Positions 7,275-15,324 are shown, counted from the first letter of the stretch. The stretch: 20,795 nt of DNA from an uncultured archaeon (GCA_902385515.1 CABMGC010000064.1:1-20795), one strand, 5' to 3'. Program-made: numbers and translations. Notes: generated by a model not told the origin, from the sequence alone.

Positions 7275-8179
7275 TGAATGATGAAAAGGATTACGATTAC
7301 GAAAAGCTTGCCAAGGCGGGCAAGGTGTCTTTCGATGCCCTGCAGTACGCAAAGGGGCTCGTAAGGCCAGACGCAAGCCTTCTTGAGGTCAGCAGAAAGA
7401 TAGAGGAGTTCATCAAGGGCAAGGGAATGCGGTTCGCGTTTCCCGTCAACCTATCGATAAACGAGCAGGCGGCGCACTACGCCCCGCTGGCGAACGACGA
7501 GACGTGTTTTACCGAGAACGACGTGGTCAAGGTGGATTTGGGTGCGAGGCTAGACGACGCGGCGGGAGACTGCGCCCTGACCGTCGACCTCACGGGCAGG
7601 TACGCGAAGCTTGTGGACGCAACAGAGGAGGCGCTCGAGGCGGCGCTAAGCACCGTAAAGGCGGGAAGGCCCCTTAACGAGATAGGAAGGGCCGCCGAAA
7701 GCGTTGCGAAGAAACACGGCTTCAACCCGATAAGGAATCTAGGAGGCCATGGAATAGAGGAGGGTGAGCTCCACGCCTCGATATTCGTGCCCAACTACGA
7801 CAACGGCGACACCACCGTGCTGCTCGACGGCCAGGTCGTGGCAATAGAGGTATTCCTCACTACCGGCGCGGGTTACGTCGTCGACACGGACCAGCTGCAG
7901 ATCTTCCAGAAGATTGGGCCCGCGTCGCCGAGGTCGGAGGACACTCGTGACGTGGCGGCGTTCATCGATGACAACTTCGGGACGTATCCGTTCGCGATGC
8001 GGTGGCTGTCAGAGAGGTTCGGCTCGGAGTTCAAGATCAGGCGCGCCCTCAACGAGCTCGCCGGCCTGGGCGCGCTCGAGACCTATCCCACGCTCGTCGA
8101 GAAGACCAACGGAATCGTCGCGCAGGCCGAGAAGGAAGTGATAGTTGGGAAGGATTCGTGCACGGTGGTTACCAAGTGA
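7274..8179 (+). CDS. map: Methionine aminopeptidase (archaeal type II)
   Basis: A 301-residue enzyme that removes the initiator methionine from new proteins. Visible metal and substrate residues are the His of EQAAHYAP, Asp of VKVDLGA, Asp of AAGDCALTVDL, His of NLGGHGI, His of GELHASIFVPNY, Glu of VAIEVF and the late Glu of IVAQAEKEV. The length and the helical insert before the C-terminus fit the archaeal/eukaryotic MetAP-2 class. The start ATG overlaps the tldE stop (TGATG). Base composition is visibly more GC-rich than in tldDE. Confidence 0.95.
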   Translation: MNDEKDYDYEKLAKAGKVSFDALQYAKGLVRPDASLLEVSRKIEEFIKGKGMRFAFPVNLSINEQAAHYAPLANDETCFTENDVVKVDLGARLDDAAGDCALTVDLTGRYAKLVDATEEALEAALSTVKAGRPLNEIGRAAESVAKKHGFNPIRNLGGHGIEEGELHASIFVPNYDNGDTTVLLDGQVVAIEVFLTTGAGYVVDTDQLQIFQKIGPASPRSEDTRDVAAFIDDNFGTYPFAMRWLSERFGSEFKIRRALNELAGLGALETYPTLVEKTNGIVAQAEKEVIVGKDSCTVVTK

Positions 8180-8231
8180 GCAACTCCGCGGCATTCTTTT
8201 ATCCTTTTGCATCGATTCTTATGTGACGCAC

Positions 8232-8681
8232 ATGAAGCTGCAATCATCGATCGAGTACCTCATGACGTACGGCTGGGCCCTCATAATCATAGCTATTGCG
8301 CTCGCGGCGCTCTACACTCTAGGAGTTTTTAATCCACCTTCACTTGCAAACCCTGTGTGTTTATTGCCTGCAGGGCTAAGCTGCGCAAACTATTTCCTTA
8401 TGCCTGACGGCACATTAACGTTGAACCTCGTGCAGACGACCTCGTCGCAGATAAACGTCACCGGGGTGGCCTGCAACGCGATGAACTCCTTGACTGGCAT
8501 GACGCCGTTCCAGGTGTCGATCCCGCCAGGAGGCAACGCGACTTTCAGCGTGCCTTGCTGGACCGGCTATAGCAACAACCCGGGCTACGCGTTCCAGGGC
8601 TATCTGATCGTGAACTACACGAACACGTACACTGGCTTCCCTCACTCCGTCTTCGGCAAGCTCCTTGTCAAGGTGTCCTGA
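8232..8681 (+). CDS. Secreted pilin-like protein with class III-type signal
   Basis: This 149-residue protein starts MKLQSSIEYLMTYG and has one hydrophobic helix (about residues 14-33). The run QSSIE puts Glu at +5 if cleaved before Gln, the hallmark of type IV pilin-like precursors processed by a prepilin peptidase. The exported part is rich in N, T, S, G with four cysteines in pairs (VCLLPAGLSC, GVAC, VPC). It shares its layout with the protein at 15633-16190. The open frame reaches further upstream but that part overlaps the aminopeptidase gene. A T-rich box (tttatcc, near 8198) suits a leaderless or short-leader start. Confidence 0.8.
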   Translation: MKLQSSIEYLMTYGWALIIIAIALAALYTLGVFNPPSLANPVCLLPAGLSCANYFLMPDGTLTLNLVQTTSSQINVTGVACNAMNSLTGMTPFQVSIPPGGNATFSVPCWTGYSNNPGYAFQGYLIVNYTNTYTGFPHSVFGKLLVKVS

Positions 8682-8698
8682 AAAACCAGTCCTTCAGG
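8677..8698. terminator. Bidirectional hairpin containing both stop codons
   Basis: CCTGAA (8677-8682) and TTCAGG (8693-8698) form a 6-bp inverted repeat. The left arm holds the TGA of the pilin-like gene and the right arm, read on the minus strand, holds the TGA of nrdJ. Only 12 nt separate the two genes, so this is the natural place for termination from both sides. Confidence 0.45.
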
Positions 8699-11048
8699 CG
8701 CACTTCGTATAGCCGCAATTCTTGCACGTGTAGCATCCGCTCTCGTACACGAGCATCTGCTCGTGGCACTCGGGGCACTTGCTCGGCTTGACCGCGGTCT
8801 TGTCAACCCCTCCGCTTACGCTGAGCTGCTTGCTTTCAGCCACCATTCCTGCCTCGGTCAGCGGCGTGATCTTGAAGTTGGTGATGCCCATAGTCATCTC
8901 CAGCGCCTTGGCTATGGCGTCAGGCACGCTGTAGAGCTTGACCCCCCGATCCCACGAGATCGAGTCCGCGGCACGTATGCCCTTGAGGCTTTCTATGATC
9001 GCCTTGACGTCGCCGTTGAGCTGGAGGTACTTGCTTATCAGCCTGCCTATGGCCTCGGTGTAGCTCTTCTCCGAGCTGCCCGTGTGCCCCATGTTGATGA
9101 AGACCTCCCTCACGTTGTTGTCCTGGTCGAAGTTTGCGGTGACGTAGAGGGACTCCTGCTGGACCCTGAGCTTCACCGTCTTTCCGGTTAGCATCTGCGT
9201 TCTCTTCCATTTCTCCTCGGGCGTCTCGGCCGCGGCCTTCTCCTTCTCGTCGCTTATGAGTATCCCTTCCCTAGAGCCCTCCCTGTAGACCGTTATGCCC
9301 TTGCAGCCGGCCTTCCAGGCGGACATGTATATCTCCCCGACCTGTTCGACGGTCGTGTCGGCGGGCAGGTTGACAGTCGACGATATCGCGCTGTCTATGT
9401 GCTTTTGTATGGTGCCTTGCATCTTCACCCTCGAGTCGGCGTTTATCTTGTGCGCAGGGATGAAGAAGTCCGGCAGGCTCTTGTCGTCCATGATCCCGGA
9501 GATCCTCATATATTCCATGACAAGCGGATGGTAGATCTTGAAGTATTCCTTGCTAAGCGATTCGGACCTTCGGGTGTAGCTGAACGCGAAGATAGGCTCT
9601 ATGCCGCTGGATGTGCCCGCGAGCACCGATCCGCTCCCTACGGGGGCAATCGTGAGCAGCGCGACGTTGCGCAGCCCGTTCTGCTCGATCTTCTGCCTTG
9701 TGGCCTCGCTAAGAGCCCTGACGAACGGCATCGACAGGTGCTTCTCCTTGTCGAACAGCGGGAAGGGACCCTTCTCCTTCGCCAGCTCTGTGCTCTCGTC
9801 GTACGACGTCGTCTTTATCATGTCGAAAAGCTTGTCGACGAACTGGATGGCCTCGTCGCTGTCGTACTTTATCCTGAGCTTGGCGAGCATGTCGGCGAGC
9901 CCGGTGACCCCAAGTCCCGTCCTCCTGCTCTTGCCCACCGCCTCCTTCTGCGCCGCCAGCGGGTGCTTGTCCGCGTTGTAGTCGAGGACGTTGTCAAGGA
10001 ACCTTACCGAGTACCTCGTCGCCTTCTCAAGTCCGGCCCAGTCCATCCTTGCGTTGTCCGTGAACGGCTCAAGCACGAAGTAGGGAAGGTTCAAGGCTCC
10101 CAGGTCGCACGCCCCGTAAGCCTGAAGCGGCTGCTCGCTGCACGGGTTGGTGGTTATGACCTCCATGCCGTTGTACTCGCTTGGCGAATTCCTCTTTATG
10201 GTGTCCCAGAACATCAGCCCCGGCTCAGCCCAGTCCCTCGCCGACTTTATGAGAGTGTTCCAGAGCTCCCTGGCCTTGACCGTCCTCTCTATCGTATTGA
10301 CCACGCCGTTCCCGAACCTGAGGGTGAAGCTGCCGTCCGCCTCGACAGCCTTCATGAACTCGTCAGTGACCCTCACGCTTATGTTGGCGTACTTCACGCT
10401 CGTTATGTTCTGCTTGACCTTTATGAAATCGAATATGTCCGGGTGGTCCACGCTGATCGTTATCATCAGCGCCCCGCGCCTGCCCGCCTGGCCTATGGCG
10501 TGCGTCGTCTCGCTCATTATCTCCATGAAAGACACCGCCCCCGTGGACCTAAGGGCGCTGTTGTTGACGGGCGCCCCTTTCGGCCGAAGTATGCTTATGT
10601 CCCCGCCGACCCCCCCGCCGAAGCTGTACGTCCTCGCCGATTCCTTGCACCAGTCGAAGATCGCCTCGATCGAGTCGTCCCTTATCGGCACGACGTAGCA
10701 GTTGAGCAGCGTGGCCTTCCTGGTCGCGCCCGCGCCGAACATTATCCTTCCTCCTGGCACGAACTTGAAGTCCTGGAGCAGCCATATGAACTTCTCGAGC
10801 CACTCCGCCTTCTTGGCGTCGTCGCGCTCGACCTCCGAGAGGGCCCTGGCTATGCGGTTCCACATCTCGCTGGGCAGCTTCTCCACCTGCTCGCCCTTGT
10901 CGTTCCTCAGGGCGTACTTCTCGTAGAACACCCTGGCGCCTATCTCGTCCCCCTTGAAGAAGTCCAGCGTCTCCTTCGGGATCCCGACCGGCCCCCTCAT
11001 CTCAACCTGCTCTTTGGCAACAACTCCCTTATCTTCGCTCGCGACCAC
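8694..11048 (-). CDS. nrdJ: Adenosylcobalamin-dependent ribonucleotide reductase (class II)
   Basis: A 784-residue class II reductase that makes deoxyribonucleotides with a B12-derived radical. The three catalytic cysteines are visible: LLNCYVVPI near residue 117, TNPCSEQPL near 303 and GACDLGALNL near 313. The substrate-loop region reads IAPVGSGSVLAG, where many homologues have PTG. No N-terminal ATP-cone is present. A TSCPD-like domain (from INMGHTGSSEK to SLKGIR) and a C-terminal zinc-ribbon with CPEC, CYTC, C and C (KCPECHEQ...CYTCKNCGYTKC) complete the NrdJ layout. GTG 11048 has agaggggg about 5-10 nt upstream. No NrdI or NrdA/B partner is nearby. Confidence 0.95.
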   Translation of the reverse strand: MVASEDKGVVAKEQVEMRGPVGIPKETLDFFKGDEIGARVFYEKYALRNDKGEQVEKLPSEMWNRIARALSEVERDDAKKAEWLEKFIWLLQDFKFVPGGRIMFGAGATRKATLLNCYVVPIRDDSIEAIFDWCKESARTYSFGGGVGGDISILRPKGAPVNNSALRSTGAVSFMEIMSETTHAIGQAGRRGALMITISVDHPDIFDFIKVKQNITSVKYANISVRVTDEFMKAVEADGSFTLRFGNGVVNTIERTVKARELWNTLIKSARDWAEPGLMFWDTIKRNSPSEYNGMEVITTNPCSEQPLQAYGACDLGALNLPYFVLEPFTDNARMDWAGLEKATRYSVRFLDNVLDYNADKHPLAAQKEAVGKSRRTGLGVTGLADMLAKLRIKYDSDEAIQFVDKLFDMIKTTSYDESTELAKEKGPFPLFDKEKHLSMPFVRALSEATRQKIEQNGLRNVALLTIAPVGSGSVLAGTSSGIEPIFAFSYTRRSESLSKEYFKIYHPLVMEYMRISGIMDDKSLPDFFIPAHKINADSRVKMQGTIQKHIDSAISSTVNLPADTTVEQVGEIYMSAWKAGCKGITVYREGSREGILISDEKEKAAAETPEEKWKRTQMLTGKTVKLRVQQESLYVTANFDQDNNVREVFINMGHTGSSEKSYTEAIGRLISKYLQLNGDVKAIIESLKGIRAADSISWDRGVKLYSVPDAIAKALEMTMGITNFKITPLTEAGMVAESKQLSVSGGVDKTAVKPSKCPECHEQMLVYESGCYTCKNCGYTKCA

Positions 11049-11234
11049 ACAACCCCCTCTAAACGCAGAACAGCAATGACAGCAGTAAGAACCAAATTAA
11101 ATGGAAAACAAAACGGAGCTAAAGTATATTCATGGGCAGTTATTTAAGCGTAATCTTCCGCATCTTTGAGCGAATTTTACAATTTGTACGGAGATACGCA
11201 ACGGTTTACTCAGATAAAATTTCTGACGTAATCC
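11049..11234 (-). other. Intergenic region / leader of nrdJ
   Basis: 186 bp with no gene. On the minus strand AT-rich boxes occur near 11138-11147 (cttaaataac) and 11092-11100 (atttaattt). The latter would give a leader of about 24 nt, the former about 70 nt. I cannot choose between them, and I see no strongly folded riboswitch-like structure. Confidence 0.3.
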
Positions 11235-11239
11235 TTACG
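11227..11239 (-). terminator. Small hairpin containing the rnhB stop codon
   Basis: On the minus strand CGTAA-GGA-TTACG forms a 5-bp hairpin whose first arm includes the TAA of rnhB. A T-rich stretch (aaatttta) follows. It is short, so the termination role is tentative. Confidence 0.3.
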
Positions 11240-11948
11240 CAAAATTAGGGAATTCGCCCATCTTTCTCTGCCTTATGTTCTCGAGGGTCTTCCAGTACTC
11301 GCGTATGTAGGGGCTGAGCACCCTGCTCTTAAGGTTCGCCTTTATGACCTCGACGGTCTCCTTGTCGCCCGGATAGCCCGAGCCTATGTGGATCCCGACC
11401 TCCTCTTCTATCCGCTCCATCTCGCTGTCCCTGATAACCTTCGCGATGATGCTGGCGGCGGACACGACCGGATACTTTATGTCCGCCTTGTGCTCCGAAA
11501 TTATCTTTATGTTATCCTTCTCCTTGGAGCCGCCCTTTATCCCGACGACCTTGGTCGGCCTTTTTGCGAACAGGCTTATGCGCATGCCGAAGCGCTCCGC
11601 GATGACGTCAGGGGAGTCGATGTACGCCTTGTCGATCCCGCCCTGCATCTCGTCAAGCAGCCTGGCGAAGTGCATCGCCTCGAGCTGGTTTATGGATATG
11701 CCCGACTTCATCGCCGTGTTTATCTCGTCGTTGGTTATCTTGTATGTCTGGACTTCCTCAGAAATAGACCGTATCTCATCGAAGAGGAACGCCCTCTTCT
11801 TCTTCGAAAGGAGCTTGGAGTCGCGCACGCCGATGTCTGAGAGCTTCTTCTCCTTGCCCTTCCCTATGCTCACCATGCTGATTACAAGGGGGCCTATGAC
11901 GGATCCCCTTCCGGCCTCATCGCCGCCAGCAATGATGATGGTACTCAC
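11235..11948 (-). CDS. rnhB: Ribonuclease HII
   Basis: A 237-residue RNase HII that cuts the RNA strand of RNA-DNA hybrids, removing primers and misincorporated ribonucleotides. The N-terminal GGDEAGRGSVIGPLV gives catalytic Asp10 and Glu11. A further acidic block follows (AYIDSPD), then YPVVSAASIIAKVIRD with the last catalytic Asp. The GSGYPGDKET motif is characteristic of the family. It begins 8 nt after the PRC-barrel gene ends, so the two are co-transcribed. It fits functionally with PolB and MCM nearby. Confidence 0.96.
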   Translation of the reverse strand: MSTIIIAGGDEAGRGSVIGPLVISMVSIGKGKEKKLSDIGVRDSKLLSKKKRAFLFDEIRSISEEVQTYKITNDEINTAMKSGISINQLEAMHFARLLDEMQGGIDKAYIDSPDVIAERFGMRISLFAKRPTKVVGIKGGSKEKDNIKIISEHKADIKYPVVSAASIIAKVIRDSEMERIEEEVGIHIGSGYPGDKETVEVIKANLKSRVLSPYIREYWKTLENIRQRKMGEFPNFA

Positions 11949-11956
11949 CTTGAACT

Positions 11957-12211
11957 TTACTGGACTCCCTTCCTGTCGATGACTATGAAGTCATTGACTG
12001 CCATTACGCTAGTGTAGGGAACCTTCAGCTTTCCTTCCTTTATCTCAAGCTTCTTGACGAAGACGTTGTCGTTGTTGGGCTCGAGTATAAGGCTCGTGAG
12101 CTTGCCGGTGACCTCGTTCATTTCGGCATCCAGGAACCTTCCCAGGTCTATGCCGTCGGTGGTCACTACTTCCTTTCCAATGAGTTGTTCAGCAATAACG
12201 TATTTTACCAT
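11957..12211 (-). CDS. PRC-barrel domain protein
   Basis: An 84-residue single-domain protein with the PRC-barrel pattern: IAEQLIGKEVVTTDGIDLGR, then a beta strand region LTSLILEPNN and VPYTSVMAVNDFIVI. Such small PRC-barrel proteins are widespread in archaea; related domains occur in RimM and, as CdpB-type proteins, in archaeal cell division. No more precise role can be given. It leads a two-gene operon with rnhB; a leader of about 25 nt carries aaaggcgag before ATG. Confidence 0.88.
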   Translation of the reverse strand: MVKYVIAEQLIGKEVVTTDGIDLGRFLDAEMNEVTGKLTSLILEPNNDNVFVKKLEIKEGKLKVPYTSVMAVNDFIVIDRKGVQ

Positions 12212-12255
12212 GTTCTCGCCTTTAGCGTAATTTTCTATAATACCTCTATGCAGCG

Positions 12256-12267
12256 AATATTTATATC
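12256..12267 (-). promoter_or_regulatory. TATA box of the PRC-barrel/rnhB operon
   Basis: The minus strand reads gatataaatatt, with an A/G-rich stretch (gcaaca) just upstream. The predicted start is near 12236, 25 nt before the ATG at 12211. Confidence 0.55.
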
Positions 12268-12309
12268 TGTTGCCTCGGTCGCTCTTTTCCTCGGTTATAC
12301 GTCAGGAGG

Positions 12310-12723
12310 CTAGGAGACCTCAAGCACGGTCTTCTTCTTGACCGCGTTGAGAACGTGCCCGTAGTCCCTGTAGTGTATGAACGCGGTTATGGAAAGCGTG
12401 TATTCGCCCTTGTCCGTGCCGGCGTCGCCGTGTATCTCCACTTTCGACTCTCTCTCTTCGCCAGGCGCGATTGTGCCGAGCCTGAGCTCCTTCGCGGCTG
12501 ACAGGCCCGTGCTGTCAAGGCTGAGCGCCTTGGGCAGCTCTATGACCACCGATCCCAGCACCGGCTCGGTCGTCAGGTTCTTGAGCTTCAGCATGAGGAG
12601 GACCGAGCTCTTCCTGTTCGCGTAAAGCCTGTAGGGGGAAAACTCCGTCATTATCCTGTAGGGCAGTGTCTTGCTCAGCTCGCTTGATGCATCCTTCTTG
12701 CCAAAAAGATCAAGTATCTTCAT
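12310..12723 (-). CDS. Uncharacterised protein with Ig-like/beta-sandwich pattern
   Basis: A 137-residue protein without signal peptide or membrane segment. After a charged start (MKILDLFGKKDASSELSKTL) it alternates short strands with polar turns: VLLMLKLKNLTTEPVLGSVVIELP, LRLGTIAPGEERESKVEI, GEYTLSITAFIHY. This is the pattern of CARDB/Ig-like beta-sandwich domains. The absence of an export signal suggests a cytoplasmic role. Function unknown. Confidence 0.75.
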   Translation of the reverse strand: MKILDLFGKKDASSELSKTLPYRIMTEFSPYRLYANRKSSVLLMLKLKNLTTEPVLGSVVIELPKALSLDSTGLSAAKELRLGTIAPGEERESKVEIHGDAGTDKGEYTLSITAFIHYRDYGHVLNAVKKKTVLEVS

Positions 12724-12750
12724 AATGTCGCCGAGACTAATTATGCAATA

Positions 12751-12760
12751 AAGTATTTAA
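12751..12760 (-). promoter_or_regulatory. TATA box of the beta-sandwich gene
   Basis: The minus strand reads ttaaatactt. The predicted start lies only a few nucleotides before ATG 12723, so the mRNA has a very short leader. Confidence 0.45.
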
Positions 12761-12823
12761 TATCTTTCCAGAGCCGCTCCCCAGAAATGCGCTAAGGCGG
12801 TCCGGCGCGCAACCTTCATCCGC

Positions 12824-12842
12824 GAAGGCATTCAATGCCTTC
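12824..12842 (-). terminator. Perfect hairpin with the stop codon of the 70-residue gene in its loop
   Basis: GAAGGCAT and ATGCCTTC pair over 8 bp with a 3-nt loop. On the minus strand the loop is TGA, the stop codon of the gene at 12832-13044. Confidence 0.45.
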
Positions 12843-13044
12843 TTGCAAGGCTGAAAATAGCATCCCTCGCTTCTTCAAGCACCGACGGGGCCTTCGGGCT
12901 GCCTTGCGAATGCCGAACGACATACTCCCCTCTTTCCATCCTGACAAGCTCCTCCTTTGTCAGGTCGAACTTGCCCGCTTGCATGAGGTGTATCCTGTCC
13001 GTTTCCCAATGCAGCAAGCCAAGGGAATGTCCGTGTCTCATCAT
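12832..13044 (-). CDS. Uncharacterised 70-residue protein
   Basis: A short basic protein (MMRHGHSLGLLHWETDRIHL at the start, FSLARRH at the end) with a central acidic helix (LTKEELVRMERGEYVV). No family recognised. Support for it being real: a TATA box at 13083-13090, a gaggcggg Shine-Dalgarno-like sequence 5 nt before ATG 13044, and a hairpin at its stop codon. ATG 13041 is equally possible as start. It lies downstream of mcm. Confidence 0.55.
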   Translation of the reverse strand: MMRHGHSLGLLHWETDRIHLMQAGKFDLTKEELVRMERGEYVVRHSQGSPKAPSVLEEARDAIFSLARRH

Positions 13045-13082
13045 ATTGCCCGCCTCACTAGTGTGTTATTGCTTCCTTAGGA

Positions 13083-13090
13083 GTTATATG
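13083..13090 (-). promoter_or_regulatory. TATA box of the 70-residue gene
   Basis: The minus strand reads catataac. The predicted start is near 13060, giving a leader of about 16 nt that contains the Shine-Dalgarno-like sequence. Confidence 0.4.
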
Positions 13091-13122
13091 CCTTGCTGCT
13101 TCGCGCACGTCCCGCGGCAGTC

Positions 13123-15111
13123 TCACTCCGCATCATGCCTGACGATCTTGAGGACTCCCGGCTTTGGCATGTAGACGTCGCCGCTCCTCTCGAGCTCCTC
13201 CATGTAGCGCCTGGCGGTCGAGCTGTCCATGCCCGCCTTGCTTGCCTCCTCATAGATCCTTGAGACGTTGGCGGACTTCTCGTCCTGCTCGAGCTTCTTG
13301 ATGATGTTCATCATCAAGTTTATCCTGTCGACCTTCTCCCTCGGCATTCCCGTCATGAGCACGTCTATGTCCTTCCTGCCGCTGCTGTCCACCGCCAGCG
13401 TCGTAAGCATGTAGTCGAACATCCCCAGGGCGACCTCTGCGTCCCTGAGTTCCACTACATCGGCAAGCCTCGTTTTCGCGCATGCCTCGGCAAGCCTTAC
13501 GAGGCCCTCGATCTGCCTCGGGGTTATTGGGGTTGCGCCCTGCTTCATTCCTGTCTTCCTTAGCACTATGTAGTATTCCTGTATCCGCTCGCTCGCCTCC
13601 TTTGAAAGCCTCGGCCTCACGTTCTTCCTAGAGTAAGCGACGTACTTTCTCAAAAGGTCCGGCGCGATCGGCGGAGCCTCCACCTGCTCGAAGTCCTTTA
13701 TGTCCGCCAGCTGCGCGCCCGCAGCGGAGTGCTGTATCAGTATGTGCCTTGCTATGTTCTTGTCCTGCTCCTCGTCGAGAGTGTCCCTTATCGGAAATAT
13801 CAGGTCGAACCTTGAAAGCAGCGTCGGCGGTATGTCGAACTGCTCGGCAGGGTAGACGTTGGGGTCGAACCTGCCGTACTTGGGGTTGGCCGCGGAGAGT
13901 ATCGACGCCCTCGCGTTGAACTTGGCGACTATCCCCGCCTTGGCTATGCTGATTGTCTGCGACTCCATGGCCTCGAGCATGGAGCTTTTGTCCTCGTCGC
14001 TGATCTTGTCGAATTCGTCGATGCAGACGGTTCCTCCGGATCCGAGCACCAGCGCTCCCGCCTTGAGCGTCCAGCCGCCTTCGGAAAACTCGTCCCTCTC
14101 CGCCGCGGCCGTGAGACCGGCGGATGTCGTGGACTTTCCGCTGACGTATATTCCCTTCGGGACGATCTCTGCCACTGACTGCAGCAGCCTGGTCTTTGCG
14201 CTTCCCGGGTCTCCGATGAGAAGTATGTGCATGTCCGACCTTATCCTGCTGCCGTCGACCAGCATCTTGTCGGGAGTGCCCCCGAAAAGCTGGAGCACCA
14301 GCGCCTTCTTTATCTCCTCGTAGCCATATATGGACGGCGCGAGCGACTTCGATATCTTGTCGAATATCCTGGGCTCCTTCGCAAGCTCCTTTATGACCTT
14401 CTCGTCATCCTGGGTGATCTCAAGATCTGCGAAATCCTTCTGCCGGGACATGACGGACACCGCGTCGAGGAACATGGTGAAGAGCGCGTTGTCGACCTTG
14501 CCTTTCGCAGTCTTCCTCGGCCTTATCCGAAGTATGCCCGTTATGTCGACCCGGTCTCCAGGCATGTTGCAGTTGACCATGTCGTCCTCTATCCAGACCT
14601 CTAGCTGCCACGTGGGCGTGCTGCCCTTGAGCCTTTCGAGCGGGTCCTGCACCATTATCCTCTGCAGGTTGATGAACTTCGATTCCTCGTTGACCTGCTT
14701 GAGGGCCCTGCGGTGGCACTGCGGGCAGATCTCCGGTACGTTGTCCCTGTCAACCTCTATCTTGACGACCGTGTTGCAGAGCGTGCACCTGAAGACGCCC
14801 ATGTGGACGCGGGGAATTATCTCGGACCTCTTGATTATGAGGGAGTCGAGCGTGAGGAGCTTGCCTATGTGATCGGAGCCCACGTCCTGGATGAGCGGCA
14901 TGCCAGAGCTCTGTATGCCGAAAAACCTGGCGTAGACAGGCTTGGTAAGCACCGTCTCGGGGTGAGGATTAAGCCGCGCGAGCGCCGAGTGCGCGTTGGG
15001 AAGTATCATGTCTGGGGTCGCAAGCATGGCGTTGGCAAGCTCGCTGTCGAACTTCTCCAGGTCCTTGATGTCGATCTCTATGGACCGCTTCTGAGGGTAG
15101 GCCAGGTACAT
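13123..15111 (-). CDS. mcm: MCM replicative helicase
   Basis: From the first ATG (15111) the protein has 662 residues, and it is complete at the C-terminus. It contains the N-terminal DNA-binding region with a zinc-binding set (CTLC near 110, CPQC near 131), Walker A GDPGSAKT near 300, Walker B TVCIDEFDKI near 363, the sensor-like ILSAANPKYGRF, the arginine-finger SRFDLIF, and a C-terminal winged helix (ARRYMEELERSGDVY). It forms the hexameric ring that unwinds DNA at the fork. The conserved N-terminus clearly continues upstream of this ATG; see the next entry. It may be monocistronic, with its own TATA box. Confidence 0.96.
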   Translation of the reverse strand: MYLAYPQKRSIEIDIKDLEKFDSELANAMLATPDMILPNAHSALARLNPHPETVLTKPVYARFFGIQSSGMPLIQDVGSDHIGKLLTLDSLIIKRSEIIPRVHMGVFRCTLCNTVVKIEVDRDNVPEICPQCHRRALKQVNEESKFINLQRIMVQDPLERLKGSTPTWQLEVWIEDDMVNCNMPGDRVDITGILRIRPRKTAKGKVDNALFTMFLDAVSVMSRQKDFADLEITQDDEKVIKELAKEPRIFDKISKSLAPSIYGYEEIKKALVLQLFGGTPDKMLVDGSRIRSDMHILLIGDPGSAKTRLLQSVAEIVPKGIYVSGKSTTSAGLTAAAERDEFSEGGWTLKAGALVLGSGGTVCIDEFDKISDEDKSSMLEAMESQTISIAKAGIVAKFNARASILSAANPKYGRFDPNVYPAEQFDIPPTLLSRFDLIFPIRDTLDEEQDKNIARHILIQHSAAGAQLADIKDFEQVEAPPIAPDLLRKYVAYSRKNVRPRLSKEASERIQEYYIVLRKTGMKQGATPITPRQIEGLVRLAEACAKTRLADVVELRDAEVALGMFDYMLTTLAVDSSGRKDIDVLMTGMPREKVDRINLMMNIIKKLEQDEKSANVSRIYEEASKAGMDSSTARRYMEELERSGDVYMPKPGVLKIVRHDAE

Positions 15112-15186
15112 GTCGTTTATCTGGCCTTCGTAGTAGGTGTTGTAGAACTCGATCAGCCTGTCCTCTACTTCTCTCTTCGCTATCTC
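15112..15186 (-). other. mcm: Likely N-terminal coding extension of mcm lacking a standard start codon
   Basis: In frame with mcm, 25 codons lie between an upstream TAA (15189-15187) and ATG 15111. They read EIAKREVEDRLIEFYNTYYE then GQIND. This matches the start of archaeal MCMs, where a short helix (as in KFEEFFSLQDYKDRVFEAIEKYP of Methanothermobacter) precedes the YPxxRSIExD block. None of the codons is ATG, GTG or TTG. ATA 15183 is the best placed candidate. The TATA box at 15221-15230 predicts a transcript start near 15200, about 17 nt before it. Confidence 0.6.
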
Positions 15187-15220
15187 TTACACTTCGGGCC
15201 CCCAATGTTAATGCCAAAAC

Positions 15221-15230
15221 AATTATATAT
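15221..15230 (-). promoter_or_regulatory. TATA box of mcm
   Basis: The minus strand reads atatataatt. The predicted start near 15200 would leave a leader of about 17 nt to ATA 15183, or about 90 nt to ATG 15111. Confidence 0.5.
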
Positions 15231-15288
15231 GCGATCGCAGAAAACCGGTCACTTCCGATATTAAGTCCGGCCCGCCTCCCTTCAAAGC

Positions 15289-15297
15289 ATTTTAATC
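15289..15297 (+). promoter_or_regulatory. TATA-like box of the SemiSWEET gene
   Basis: The sequence attttaatc, preceded by tcaaagc, is centred about 26 bp before 15319. The transcript would be nearly leaderless relative to ATG 15325. Confidence 0.4.
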
Positions 15298-15324
15298 TTC
15301 TCGCGCCCTATTGTAGCCTAAGTG

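Noticed and set aside
8145..8231. N-terminal extension of the pilin-like gene
   Set aside because: It overlaps the aminopeptidase gene, and the signal sequence must be at the N-terminus, which fixes ATG 8232.
9399..11147. Open frame of 582 codons on the plus strand opposite nrdJ
   Set aside because: It is the antisense shadow of a GC-rich gene with strong codon bias; the translation is rich in R, V, L, P, H with no recognisable fold, while the minus strand gives a complete reductase.
14969..15217. Separate gene starting at ATG 15217 ahead of mcm
   Set aside because: It is a shifted shadow of the mcm N-terminus with Arg-rich nonsense translation; the in-frame sequence fits MCM far better.
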